From: an uncultured Schlesneria sp.
GTDB taxonomy: Bacteria; Planctomycetota; Planctomycetia; Planctomycetales; Planctomycetaceae
NCBI GenBank assembly: GCA_903834925.1
Contig: CAILLA010000276.1
Coordinates: 1 to 64,000 of the forward strand
Direction: 5' to 3'
DNA length: 64,000 nucleotides
The notes under the pieces were generated by a model. It worked only from the letters and a program-made list of their open reading frames with translations, was not told the DNA's origin and did no database searches. Below are positions 25,703 through 35,900 of the stretch, one piece after another; positions within the stretch are counted from its first letter, which is position 1, and every line of letters starts with the position of its first letter. A program made the translations under genes and the position numbers.

Positions 25703-28700
25703 ATGTCGCAAGCCAATTCAGCCGTCTTTCTGCCATCGTTGATGGAACAGAAGCTGTCGCAGATCGGCCAGCGCCAGGTCGTGATCGCAATCCTTCGCGC
25801 GATCACCGTTGGTGTGTCGGTGTTCATCGTCGCCATGGTGGTCGCGATGCTGATCGACTGGCAATTCACGCTGTTCAACACGGGGTTGCGGCTTGGTCTG
25901 TCGATCGGTGCGACACTGCTTGCCGTCGGTTCCAGCCTGATCGTTGGAATTCCGCCACTGTTGGCGGCGTTAAAGCGAGTTCGAGCGGCAACCAGTGCCG
26001 ACGCCGGTATTCCACAACTTGAAGAACGCTGGCAAACTGTGGTTTCGCTCGTCGAATCGGGACGACGTCCAACATCACCAGCGGCGATCGCCATGTTGCA
26101 ACAGGTGACCAGCGAGGCGGTCGCCATCGGCCGCCTGGTTCAGCCACAGCGAGTTGCGGATCAAACTTCCCTGAAGACCGCGTTAAAATCGTTCGCTCTT
26201 TGCGCGGTCGCACTTATCGGGTTTCTGGCGACAGACTGGCGACAGACATCCGTGTTACTGCGGCGATTTCTGGCTCCCATGTCGAATATTTCTGCTACGT
26301 CGCTACGTTGTACTTCCGGCGACTTCACGGTCGCTCGGGGTGAATTCGTCAAGCTTGAGACGGAAACGACCGGTTTGCAGCGTCCGTTTGCCATCCTTTC
26401 GATCGTGCGGCCGGGAGCAAGACCCGAACTGATCGAAGTCGCAGCTGACGCCAAACAGGCCAATCGGTTTGCGCATCGCATCCAGGCGGATGATTCCTTC
26501 CAATACCAGGTACGCGCCGGTGACGGCCAGACTACGTGGCATCAGGTCAGTGTTGTTGATTATCCCTCGTTCGCAGAAGTGCGGATCACCGTCATTTCGC
26601 CCGCCTATTTGAATCGTCCCGATGTCGAAAAGTCGATCTTTCCTGCGCGGCTGAAGGTACCGCAGGGATCGTTGATGAAATTGGAATTGTTGCCGAGGGG
26701 ACCCCTGGAGCGATTGGAATTGACGGTTTCGCCCGAGAGCGATTCCAAGGACAAGGCGACCGCGCAACCGGCGATTCATCAACTGGCTGCTGACGCGGAT
26801 GGCTGGTATCGGTACCAGATTCAACTCATGGAAAATGTCTCACTGGCACCTCACCTGCTGAATGCACATGGCTTGACAAACGAAGATCGAAACGTCTGCC
26901 GGGTTCAGGTCATTGCCGACAATGCACCCGTGGCACGTGTGCTGAACTCGACCGAGGAAATGTCGGTCGCGAACGATGATGTCGTCGATATCAAATTCGA
27001 AGCCCACGACGATCATGGGATCGCCAAAGCGGAACTTGTGATTTATGACGAATCCACCAAAGAGGAAGGAAAGCCGGCAGAAATCCTGAAAGTCATTCCG
27101 ATCCCATTGGGTGATAAGCAGCTTGATAAGCATGTGATCGCGACGACGCAGTTGGATCTCAAACAACTGAACTTGAAGCCCGGAGCGCAAATCAGTTACG
27201 CGATCCGAGTGACCGATAATCGTTCGGCTTCTCACGAGGCACCAAATGGTCAAGAGACGACGGGCGATCAAGAAAACGATCCGCGTGATGCCGCCTCCAC
27301 AACCGCGTCAACCGATCCTCGACCGACAGCGACTGGTGAAAAGACTGCCGAAGCGAACGATCGTCAATCGCCGACCAAACGCGCGAAGAATACGACCGCG
27401 GCAAGCCCCGGTTCGGAATCAGCACAGGACTCTGAAGTAGCCGAGCAAACATCTGATGAATCGCCAGATGGACCCGAGGGTGAGAACCCCAAAGCCTCGC
27501 CAAAAGCATCGTCAAAACCCGCGAAAAAAGCGTCAACTGCCGCAAGCCCCGGTTCGGAATCAGCACAGGACTCCGACGTAGCCGAGCAAATGTCTGATGA
27601 GTCGCAAGATGCACCCGGGGGTGAGAACCCAAAAGCCTCGCCAAAAGCATCATCAAAGCCCGCGAAAAAAGCGTCGACTGCCTCAAGCCCCAGTTCGGAA
27701 TCAGCACAGGACTCCGAAGTAGCCGAGCAAATGTCTGATGAATCGCCCGATGCGCCCGGGGGTGAGAGCCCCAAAGCCTCGCCAAAAGCTTCGTCAAAGC
27801 CCGCGAAAAAAGCGTCGACTGCCGCAAGCCCCAGTTCGGAATCAGAACAAGACTCCGAAGCTGCCGAGCAAACGTCTGATGAATCGCCCGATGCACCCGG
27901 GGGTGAGAACCAAAAAACCTCGCCAAAAGCATCGTCAAAACCGGCTAAAAAAGCGTCGACTGCCGCAAGCCCCACTTCGGAATCAGCGCAGGACTCCGAA
28001 GTAGCCGAGCAAACATATGATGAATCGCCCGATGCGACCGGGGGTGAGAACCAAAAAACCTCGCCAAAAGCATCGTCAAAACCGGCTAAAAAAGCGTTGA
28101 CCGCCGAACCGAACGCGACCGAAGAATCTCAAAGCACCGATTCAACGGAAATGGCCCAAGGTGAAGGTGAAAAGGAACAGATTGATCGAGGTCAGCAAAA
28201 GAAGGCCAAATCCAAAACAAACGGAAAATCGTCAAAACCGTCTGACCAAACCAAAAAAGAAGGTGAGTCAGAAGATCGCTCGGTAGACTCGGACCCGGTT
28301 GACCCCGCTACTGGCGAAGCAGCTGATGAAAATGCAGCGAGCACGCCTCGCAATGAAAACGACGAGAAGGATCCCATGCCAGGCGATTCGGCGAATGACG
28401 ACGCCAAGACTTCGGAAGGTGGTGATCAGCAGCCTGCACCGTCGGAACGATCCGAGAAAGAACGAACCAAAAGCAAAAGACAAACAGCACAGGGCGATGA
28501 CGACCGTGCTCCACCGCCTGCGAAGATGATGGCCATGGACCCGCAAGCGTCGACCGACGGCCAGGACGCGGAAACCAAGCGCAACCGCCTGAAAATCACC
28601 GCTCGGCTGTCAGCGATTGCCGAATCACGCGAAACCCGAAAAGTGGAAACAGGAAAGATCCGTGATCGTGTTGTGGAAATCGACGCGATGTTGTCCGATG

Positions 28701-31015
28701 TCGAAATCGGATTGACTCGCGCCGTTAATCGCGAAATCCCTGACGATGATCGTAGCGCCCAGTTCAAGCTGCTGGATACGCAGCTCGGAAGTGTCGAAGG
28801 GAAGATTTCGACATTGCGAAAGCAGACGCGCGACAGCCAATATGCATTCATGGGACTGCAAATGGTCGACATTGGGCGCAGTCATATTTCTCCGGCGCGT
28901 GAAAGGGTCTTCACCGCCATCCGTGAACCGGCCATTGGTTCCGATGGGAATTCCCGTGGTGCTTTGCAGCAGATTGTCCGCGCTCGTGAATTGCTGGCAG
29001 CACTGCTCGTTCGATACGACAAAGTCGCCCAGGATCAAAAGCTGGCCGATTCGCTCGAGCAGGGAATTAAGATCTACGAAATCTATGTTGAAAAGATGCA
29101 GGCGCTGCTGCGCGAAGCGCAACAAGGTCAAAATCCTCTCGAACGAAAAATGGCGGTCCTGGAAATTGGTCAGGACTATCTGGACCGTTATGCAGAAGTC
29201 TTGACCATGCGGCGAGACATGATGGACGAATTTGGACGCATTCTTGGAGACGACCCTCGCCTGCTCGCCCGTTATCTCGATCTTGTGAAACGGCGGAGAA
29301 CCTCGCTACGAAATCAACTTTCAGAACTCTCAAAGCGACAGCACGAGACAGCAACGGAACTGAATGGGTGGGTCGCCAGTGACGAAGTCCAACGACAGGA
29401 TCTTTGGACCGTCGCTGTTGAATTGCGAATGCAAGCTTCAACACAATTGGCGAAAGACGCGGCGGAACTGGCGGAACGAATCGAAAAGCAGTTTCCGCTG
29501 GTCCTTGAGGCCACTCAACGAACGCAGGCGAGCGTAATCGAACTTGGGCGACAGATCGCAGAGACTTCGCGAGCGATTTCACTCGAAGCCAAACGCCAGA
29601 TTCGCCAACCTGATGTATTGATCGACTTGAGACCAAAAGGACGGCAGCTTGTCCAGCTTTTCGTCGATCTTGATGCCATGCTGGAACGATTGAGCTTCGA
29701 AAACTCTAGTCTCCTTGAAGTGACCAACTATGTAACGAGTCGACTGCTTGAAAGTCGAACGGTGGCCGACCAGGCGGAATTGTGGAGTCAAACGGCGGAA
29801 TTCATTCACGCCCGGCAATTCCATAGGATGGCGGAAGTAGATCAGCATCGCCTGACGATCTCGACGGAATTGTTGCGCATGGACATGCTGGGTATCGAGA
29901 CCGAACTTTCCGCTCAGTTTCAACAATTGGCGGAAAAGTCGGTGCCGGACGACATCGCCAAATTAATTCGCGAACTGCAACAATTAATGGTCGAAATCAC
30001 GTTTGATCAAGCGAGTGCGACATTTCAAATGTCCGCAGATCAACTTCCGACGGCGGACAGGCTGTTGAAGGAAGCGACAGACTCCTTCTCGAAAGCCGAA
30101 GAGCTGTTTGACCGTATTCGGGTCGCAACCGCCGCAGCCCTGGATGAACTCGCTCCGCGGAATCCCAATGTCGCTGACCTGCAGGATCCAAAATTGGATG
30201 AATTCCTGACGCAACTGGAACGCGAGCCAAACATCGAAGCTCAACTCGGTCTGGGGGAACGTCCGAACAATCTGCGCGTCATCGCGGATACCATGCAATG
30301 GCAAGAGACAGGCGGGCGAATGCTGAGTGACTCTGAAGAGGCGGCGCGTGGCCGGACGGAGAAGGAGATGGACCAACAAGCACAAGGGGCCAAACCCGAG
30401 GCAAAACCAGAGAAGCCTGAAGCTGAACTGTCCGAGAAAGAACGCGAAAAACGTGAACAGGCTCGTGAAATGGAAGCCAAGCTCACCAAGGCTTTGGCGG
30501 AAATGAAAGAACGCGCGAAAGATCCTGCGACTGATCCCGCTGAACGGGAACAACTCGAACAAATGCAGGAAAAACTGCAAGAGAAGCTGGACGAACTCGC
30601 TCAGGAATCGGATGCCGGAAATCTTGCCGAGAAAATGGAGGAAGATTTGATGAAAACGCTCGCTGCTATCAAGGAAGAGTCCAGCGAACTTCCGAAGGGA
30701 TCGGTTGATACGGCGAAAATGGATCAGCTCACTAAGGACTTGGTTCGCATCGTCGAGCAAGTTGGCAATGAGCCAAACAGCGAAGCTCGCTGGAAGATGT
30801 CGACGGAATTCGAGCGGAAGAAACAGGTTTTGAAGGCTCTTGCACGCGGTCAACACATTCCCGACGAACAGTGGAACAAACTGCTCTCGGCACTCGATGA
30901 CGGACTTTGGCAAATCGGTGGTCGGACATTGCCCGAGGAATATCGCAAAGCGATTGAACAATACCAGGAACAGATTCGTCGGCTGACAAACGATTCCAAC
31001 GAAAAACGCCGCTGA
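25703..31015 (+). CDS. Giant DUF4175-like membrane/coiled-coil protein, 1,770 aa
   Basis: Two N-terminal membrane helices (ITVGVSVFIVAMVVAMLIDW and SIGATLLAVGSSLIVGIPPLL), a third near residue 165 (FALCAVALIGFLATDW), then a periplasmic beta-rich part. A low-complexity region follows, made of five 47-residue repeats rich in Ser, Ala, Lys, Pro, Glu and Asp. The C-terminal ~800 residues are long coiled coils (ELSEKEREKREQAREMEAKL). The layout recalls DUF4175 proteins found beside MoxR/VWA genes. ATG 25703 has AAAGGCAG upstream. It ends the + strand operon and probably links the membrane complex to the wall or outer layers (inference). Confidence 0.8.
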   Translation: MSQANSAVFLPSLMEQKLSQIGQRQVVIAILRAITVGVSVFIVAMVVAMLIDWQFTLFNTGLRLGLSIGATLLAVGSSLIVGIPPLLAALKRVRAATSADAGIPQLEERWQTVVSLVESGRRPTSPAAIAMLQQVTSEAVAIGRLVQPQRVADQTSLKTALKSFALCAVALIGFLATDWRQTSVLLRRFLAPMSNISATSLRCTSGDFTVARGEFVKLETETTGLQRPFAILSIVRPGARPELIEVAADAKQANRFAHRIQADDSFQYQVRAGDGQTTWHQVSVVDYPSFAEVRITVISPAYLNRPDVEKSIFPARLKVPQGSLMKLELLPRGPLERLELTVSPESDSKDKATAQPAIHQLAADADGWYRYQIQLMENVSLAPHLLNAHGLTNEDRNVCRVQVIADNAPVARVLNSTEEMSVANDDVVDIKFEAHDDHGIAKAELVIYDESTKEEGKPAEILKVIPIPLGDKQLDKHVIATTQLDLKQLNLKPGAQISYAIRVTDNRSASHEAPNGQETTGDQENDPRDAASTTASTDPRPTATGEKTAEANDRQSPTKRAKNTTAASPGSESAQDSEVAEQTSDESPDGPEGENPKASPKASSKPAKKASTAASPGSESAQDSDVAEQMSDESQDAPGGENPKASPKASSKPAKKASTASSPSSESAQDSEVAEQMSDESPDAPGGESPKASPKASSKPAKKASTAASPSSESEQDSEAAEQTSDESPDAPGGENQKTSPKASSKPAKKASTAASPTSESAQDSEVAEQTYDESPDATGGENQKTSPKASSKPAKKALTAEPNATEESQSTDSTEMAQGEGEKEQIDRGQQKKAKSKTNGKSSKPSDQTKKEGESEDRSVDSDPVDPATGEAADENAASTPRNENDEKDPMPGDSANDDAKTSEGGDQQPAPSERSEKERTKSKRQTAQGDDDRAPPPAKMMAMDPQASTDGQDAETKRNRLKITARLSAIAESRETRKVETGKIRDRVVEIDAMLSDVEIGLTRAVNREIPDDDRSAQFKLLDTQLGSVEGKISTLRKQTRDSQYAFMGLQMVDIGRSHISPARERVFTAIREPAIGSDGNSRGALQQIVRARELLAALLVRYDKVAQDQKLADSLEQGIKIYEIYVEKMQALLREAQQGQNPLERKMAVLEIGQDYLDRYAEVLTMRRDMMDEFGRILGDDPRLLARYLDLVKRRRTSLRNQLSELSKRQHETATELNGWVASDEVQRQDLWTVAVELRMQASTQLAKDAAELAERIEKQFPLVLEATQRTQASVIELGRQIAETSRAISLEAKRQIRQPDVLIDLRPKGRQLVQLFVDLDAMLERLSFENSSLLEVTNYVTSRLLESRTVADQAELWSQTAEFIHARQFHRMAEVDQHRLTISTELLRMDMLGIETELSAQFQQLAEKSVPDDIAKLIRELQQLMVEITFDQASATFQMSADQLPTADRLLKEATDSFSKAEELFDRIRVATAAALDELAPRNPNVADLQDPKLDEFLTQLEREPNIEAQLGLGERPNNLRVIADTMQWQETGGRMLSDSEEAARGRTEKEMDQQAQGAKPEAKPEKPEAELSEKEREKREQAREMEAKLTKALAEMKERAKDPATDPAEREQLEQMQEKLQEKLDELAQESDAGNLAEKMEEDLMKTLAAIKEESSELPKGSVDTAKMDQLTKDLVRIVEQVGNEPNSEARWKMSTEFERKKQVLKALARGQHIPDEQWNKLLSALDDGLWQIGGRTLPEEYRKAIEQYQEQIRRLTNDSNEKRR
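27401..28105 (+). repeat. Five 141-bp in-frame tandem repeats
   Basis: Units begin at 27401, 27542, 27683, 27824 and 27965, exactly 141 bp (47 codons) apart. Each encodes a run like SESAQDSEVAEQTSDESPDA, then GGEN and KASPKASSKPAKKAS. They differ by a few substitutions, mostly changing residues conservatively. Confidence 0.95.
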
Positions 31016-31151
31016 TCTGATTCTCTGTGAGTTGTTACAACAATTCTCGAATTGATGTCCAGGTGGAAGGCAAAACAAGATGAACATGCTGCGATCGTCA
31101 ATTCCACATGCGAATTGCAAAGCGCGGGAACTGTCCGAAACCCAACGGGAG

Positions 31152-31219
31152 GGCGAGGCTCCCGCCGAGCCGCGAAGTAGGTACACGCATCGACTCAGCG
31201 GCTCGGCGGGAGCCTCGCC
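31152..31219. repeat. GGCGAGGCTCC palindromic element
   Basis: Perfect 22-bp arms (31152-31173 and 31198-31219) around a 24-base loop. In frame they read GEAPAEP and GSAGASP, a signature I remember from repeated palindromes in planctomycete genomes. Likely a MITE- or REP-like element. Confidence 0.85.
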
Positions 31220-31297
31220 GTGGCCTGATGAACTGGCCAAGTTGGCGCAGGCAATACTGTTGCGTCTGATGAGTGGAAAAGCGGTCGAAACTCAGGG

Positions 31298-31395
31298 TGC
31301 CACGGTTTTGGAGTCTTCGACAAGGCCGTGTCTTCGTGATTCAATAACGTGTCCGAAGAGCACGGCCCTACCGAAGACGGTAAAACCGTGGCACC
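31298..31395. repeat. GTGCCAC...GTGGCAC inverted-repeat element, copy 2
   Basis: A 98-bp relative of 14801-14896. Outer arms are GTGCCACGG/CCGTGGCAC and inner arms GGCCGTGTCTTC/GAAGAGCACGGCC. Bases that differ from copy 1 change on both sides of the stem. Confidence 0.85.
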
Positions 31396-31532
31396 ATTTC
31401 CCCTGCTTGTTGCTACAAAAGCAGATCGTCCCCATCGCCGCAAACCTCCCATCTTCTGGTCGTTTCATCAGGCCAAACTCTCGCGCCCGTGGAAAATCGC
31501 CAGAGCGCGCGAAGAAACAAAACGTTAGTACT

Positions 31533-32723
31533 ATGCCGGTTTACCATCACTGTTTCAGTGGTGTCGCGGCAGTCCTGATTGTGTTGCTGGTCAGCAATGC
31601 TCAAGCCCAGGAAGCACCCAAGCCGGAAACCCCCAAATCAGTGATCGCACAATCGTCAAATCTCAGTTCGGCGCTTTCGGTCAAAGATTGGGCTCGGGTC
31701 GAAGCGTCGATTGATCGGGGGCTGGAATGGATGGCCGGGCAGCAATTGGAGGATGGTCGTTTTCCCGGCGAAGATGCGTTTCAGCCCGCCGTCACATCGC
31801 TGGCGGTGATGGCATTTCTGGCGCGGGGACATGTTCCTGATCATGGGGCGTACGGTACGAAGATCTCGAAATCAATCGACTTTGTCTTGTCGACCCAACG
31901 ACGCCAGGGGGAGTTTTCATTTCTCCCTGTAGAACCCCCTGCTGGCCACTTACTACCCGGGCAAACATCGACCTATAACCACTCGATTGCCGGTTTAATG
32001 CTCGGTGAAGTCTACGGGATGACGTCGGGCGTCCGATCAAAGCGGATCGAGTCTGCCGTCAATCGGGCTCTGTTATATCATCGAGAAGTGCAGACTCGCA
32101 AAAAACAAGATCCGACCGACATCGGTGGTTGGCGATACGGCTTTCCCGAATCGCCCGATGCGTCGTCTGACATGTCGGTCACGGGCTGGGCGCTGATGTT
32201 CCTCAGGTCTGCCCGAAATGCGGAATTCAATGTTCCGAAACAGTATTTTGACGAAGGGCTCGACTTCGTCGAACGCTGTTACGAGAAGAATCCAAAGAAC
32301 CACGAACTGGGCGTGTTTCGTTATCGTCCCGCCCCACCCGATGGTTCCGGCCCGCCTCAAATCACATTGGCCAATACATCCTCAGCCATGTTGACGCTGA
32401 TCCTGGGTGGCAGGCACGAACGGGATTCTGTGGCGATCGGAGTCAACTGGTTTATGACGCACGAATATCCCCGTCCATGGCAAACAGGAAACCATTACCT
32501 TTCGACCTATTACAGCAGTCAGGCGATGGCCCAAATTGGTGGCGACGCCTGGGGCAAAGTTTTTCCGCAGATCGTCCGTATAATGCTCGACGAACAGGCG
32601 GCCAATGGCTGCTGGCCCGCCGAACCGACGTCCGAACGCAAATACGGCTCGGCGTACACGACATCGCTCGCAATCCTTGCACTGACGCCACCGTACCAGA
32701 TACTGCCGATCTACCAACGATAA
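31533..32723 (+). CDS. Secreted squalene-cyclase/prenyltransferase-like repeat protein
   Basis: The true start is taken as ATG 31533 (MPVYHHCFSG), which gives a signal peptide (VAAVLIVLLVSNAQA); the frame is open upstream only through repeat elements. Repeats such as GLEWMAGQQLEDGRFPGED, SIDFVLSTQRRQGEF, MSVTGWALMFLRSA and YSSQAMAQIGGDAW are alpha/alpha-barrel motifs of the terpene-cyclase/prenyltransferase fold. I see no DxDD catalytic acid motif, so cyclase activity is doubtful. Such exported proteins commonly follow MoxR/VWA operons in planctomycetes. Confidence 0.8.
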   Translation: MPVYHHCFSGVAAVLIVLLVSNAQAQEAPKPETPKSVIAQSSNLSSALSVKDWARVEASIDRGLEWMAGQQLEDGRFPGEDAFQPAVTSLAVMAFLARGHVPDHGAYGTKISKSIDFVLSTQRRQGEFSFLPVEPPAGHLLPGQTSTYNHSIAGLMLGEVYGMTSGVRSKRIESAVNRALLYHREVQTRKKQDPTDIGGWRYGFPESPDASSDMSVTGWALMFLRSARNAEFNVPKQYFDEGLDFVERCYEKNPKNHELGVFRYRPAPPDGSGPPQITLANTSSAMLTLILGGRHERDSVAIGVNWFMTHEYPRPWQTGNHYLSTYYSSQAMAQIGGDAWGKVFPQIVRIMLDEQAANGCWPAEPTSERKYGSAYTTSLAILALTPPYQILPIYQR

Positions 32724-32923
32724 GTTGCATCCAGAAAGACTTATTTCAATGATCGATTCCCTTAGGAGGAAAACAACCGTCACAAAGAAACGATCCTCTG
32801 AATTCAGACGTTCAACGGATTGCGGTCTGCGGATTGGTTTTTTGGCGGGAGCCTTTTCATTCCCGATGGACAATTGATCGTACTTGCGGGAAAAGCAGAA
32901 GTTGAACCTTGGGAGGAAGGCAA

Positions 32924-35900
32924 ATGATCGCTGAACGCATCGTGTTTCGTCGGATGCACTCGGCTGTCGGATTCTGTTTTCTCACAATTTGCATGCATTC
33001 GATCGAGGGGAAAACCGCAGAACCAGCGAGCGATGCCGAAGCTGTGCGAGTCCGCCAGACGTTTGCATCGCGAGAAGCAATACAACATCTGCTCAAGGGC
33101 GAGACTGACCTGGCTCTCAAGTCGCTCGCGCCCATTGCGAATCACGAACAGTCGATTTCGATCTCCGATCCGGAACCTCTGTCTCCCGTTCTGGCGGGAT
33201 TGAATCGCCTCATCACGAGGCTCGATTACGAAGAACAATATGAACTCTTGCGAAAATTCACCTTCGTAGGGAGTCCACCCACGGCAATTCGACACCTGGC
33301 GGGGCCAGTTCCCACGTCGGCACCACCATCGGAATTTGCACGGGCGTTGGGAGAACGCCCTGCTGACAACTCATTCCGCATTGCCTCCATTGGAGACGTG
33401 AAAGGACTTTTCAGCACGGGGTGGTCGCTTGTGGTTGCGGCCCGGGAATCGGGACGACTGAAACGACTTTCAAATGATCTGGAACAACTGGTTGAACGGA
33501 AAGTCGCGGGGAGCGAACTGCTGTTGGCGCTGGCCCGATTGGCCGATGACCGTGGCAATGTCACTGGTGTGATGGATCAATTAGTCCAGCGGACAGCGCG
33601 AGCCCAACAGGCGGTCACAACGAATCCCCAGTCGATCGACGCCTCCGATCTGGTCCTGGCCATCGCATCCCTGCGATGGCCCACATTGCGGCGGCAAAGC
33701 GAAGCATTGCTAGCGGCAATGGTTGACATGACGTTCGGCCAACCGTCACCCGGCATCCGTTCCTTCGTACAACAGACACATGCGATCGCCGCTTTGTCAG
33801 CCGATTCAACCAGCAGGCATGTCGACACAACGCCAGAACTTTCACCACGCCTTAAGTATTGGGTTCCCGTTTCCCAGGAAAACCGAATCGACGCGGCGGA
33901 GGATTCCACGTGGCTGGTTCACGAAGACCATCTGTTGCATCTCTCGGGATCGGCGACCGATTCACTTTTTCTTCGTTACCCAATCATCGGCGACTTTCAC
34001 TTTCAGTGTGAAATGCCGAAAGCGTTTCGCGTCGAACCGGCGGGGGGGATGTCCTATGGGGGATTGCACTTTCATGCCTTGATCGACAATGGCGACGTGA
34101 CCGTCTGGAACGCAGATTCCAGTCCGGCCCTACGGCGATATTCCCCCTTTGCACACCGAAGGTGGTCGACGTCGTTCAATCGATTGTCAATTACATCATC
34201 AAACGACGATTTCAAAATGTCCGTGAATGGACATCCGGTTCATGTCGCTTCGGCGAAGAATTCGACCAGCCCCTGGTTGGGTTTGTGGAGTCCGGGTTCT
34301 GCACGTCCAGCATTTCGCAATTTCAAAATGGCGGGGAATCCGGTCATACCACGTTCGGTAAAGATCGTCGAAGGAAATCAACTTCATGGCTGGATCGCTC
34401 GATCAGTCAGTCGCCGTTCGGATGAAGTCGAACCCGATTGGAACGCGAACAAGGGAATTCTCGAAGCGGCTGCGAAAGAGCCCGCATGTGATGTGCCGGA
34501 TGAGGTTGATCAACGATTGCTGTCGTATGAACGCCCATTACTACCGGGCGAAACGATTTCTTATGAGTTCTTCTATTCTGAAGGAACCAGCGAAGTTCAT
34601 CCGGCGCTGGGCTGCGTTGCCTTCCTGCTGTACCCCGATGGAGTCAAGCTGCATTGGGAATCCTCTGGGGATCATGAATGGACCGGGTTGCCGGTCGATA
34701 ATGTGATCGTCGAACCGCTCAGACGCCGTGGACCTCGTCCTTTGCCGTTCAAACCCAATGATTGGAACCAGATTCGTTTAACGCGAACAGAAAAAGGGAT
34801 TACGTTGGCGCTCAACGAAAAGCCCATCTATGAACGGGTAATCGACTGGAGCGGTGATCATCGTTTTGGATTCTTTCGAAATGGGAAAATGACGAGTGCC
34901 AAGGTTCGTAACGCAACGCTCACAGGTGACTGGCCAGAACAATTGCCCACAGAGTTTCTAGAACACCCACTTGCAACGATCGAAGAGCTTCCCGCGCCAA
35001 GAGATCGACGATTCGCGTCAAAAATCTTTCAGGAGAAGATGTTGGCGTCAAATGTGCTCGCGGTGCGCCGCACGGCGCTCGCCATGCCCATGAAAGAGCG
35101 GTTCGCATATTTGAGCGATTGGGTATTACCCGGAAAACACCATGCAGGTTTTCGATTGTGGGGTGATTTTACGCCGACTCAGGTTTGTCCACTCGCCGTC
35201 GAATCGGTCGCAGAACATGAACAGCAAGGCGGTCAGATCGTCTCGCCCGTTTTTGATTGGCTCGATGCCGCCCGCGAACTGGGAAAACTGGATGATTGTC
35301 TCAAGCGAATCGAACAAATCACCACGACCGATGATCCCGCCCAGCAGCGAGCGCGAATCGTCACCAGGTTGCTGTTAAAACTCGAACAAGGTATCGCACC
35401 GGCGACCGATCCAGACTGGGTGCCGCTGTTCGCGTTGATGAAGAAGGAAACCTCGGTCGAAGCCGAAGACCATTGGCCGGAGGTTTTGCTCGCTGTCCGT
35501 GCCGGTGAGAAGTATCCCGATCACAGTGTGTGCAGTGAGATTATTGTCGACCTGGCGAATCGACAACTCCTTCGCTGGGGAAATCCCTTGTTTCCAAGGT
35601 GGCAGACGCAGTTCATGGCGCTGGAGATGCAACGTAATTTACGAGCGGAAGGCGATACGAATGCCACGAACAAACTTGTTCAGTGGATCCCGATGACGGC
35701 AGGACGATCATTTACTTTCGGTACTGGATATTCGAATCATCAATGGATTCGACAAGGGAGTCGCGTGACCAAAGCCTGCGGCCATGATCTGGATCTGTTG
35801 TTTTACTACCAGCCACTCAGTGGTGACTTCGATCTTGAATGCGACCTGGTGCAATCACAGCGTTACCCCGTCGATTGCCTGACTGCCGGCAGTTACGTCG

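Larger units (their letters stand above)
31016..31532. other. Intergenic region with two inverted-repeat elements
   Basis: About 500 bases without a credible gene: a long frame upstream of the cyclase-like gene runs through here only because two mobile-type palindromes happen to be open. They are listed separately (31152-31219 and 31298-31395). Confidence 0.7.

Noticed and set aside
25875..28004. Several long reverse- and forward-strand frames opposite the giant coiled-coil gene, some with repetitive protein sequence
   Set aside because: They are shadows of the 141-bp repeats and of a GC-biased codon pattern in the real gene; no binding sites or domains.
31080..31532. Long N-terminal extension of the cyclase-like protein
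   Set aside because: It runs through two palindromic elements; ATG 31533 gives a proper signal peptide.
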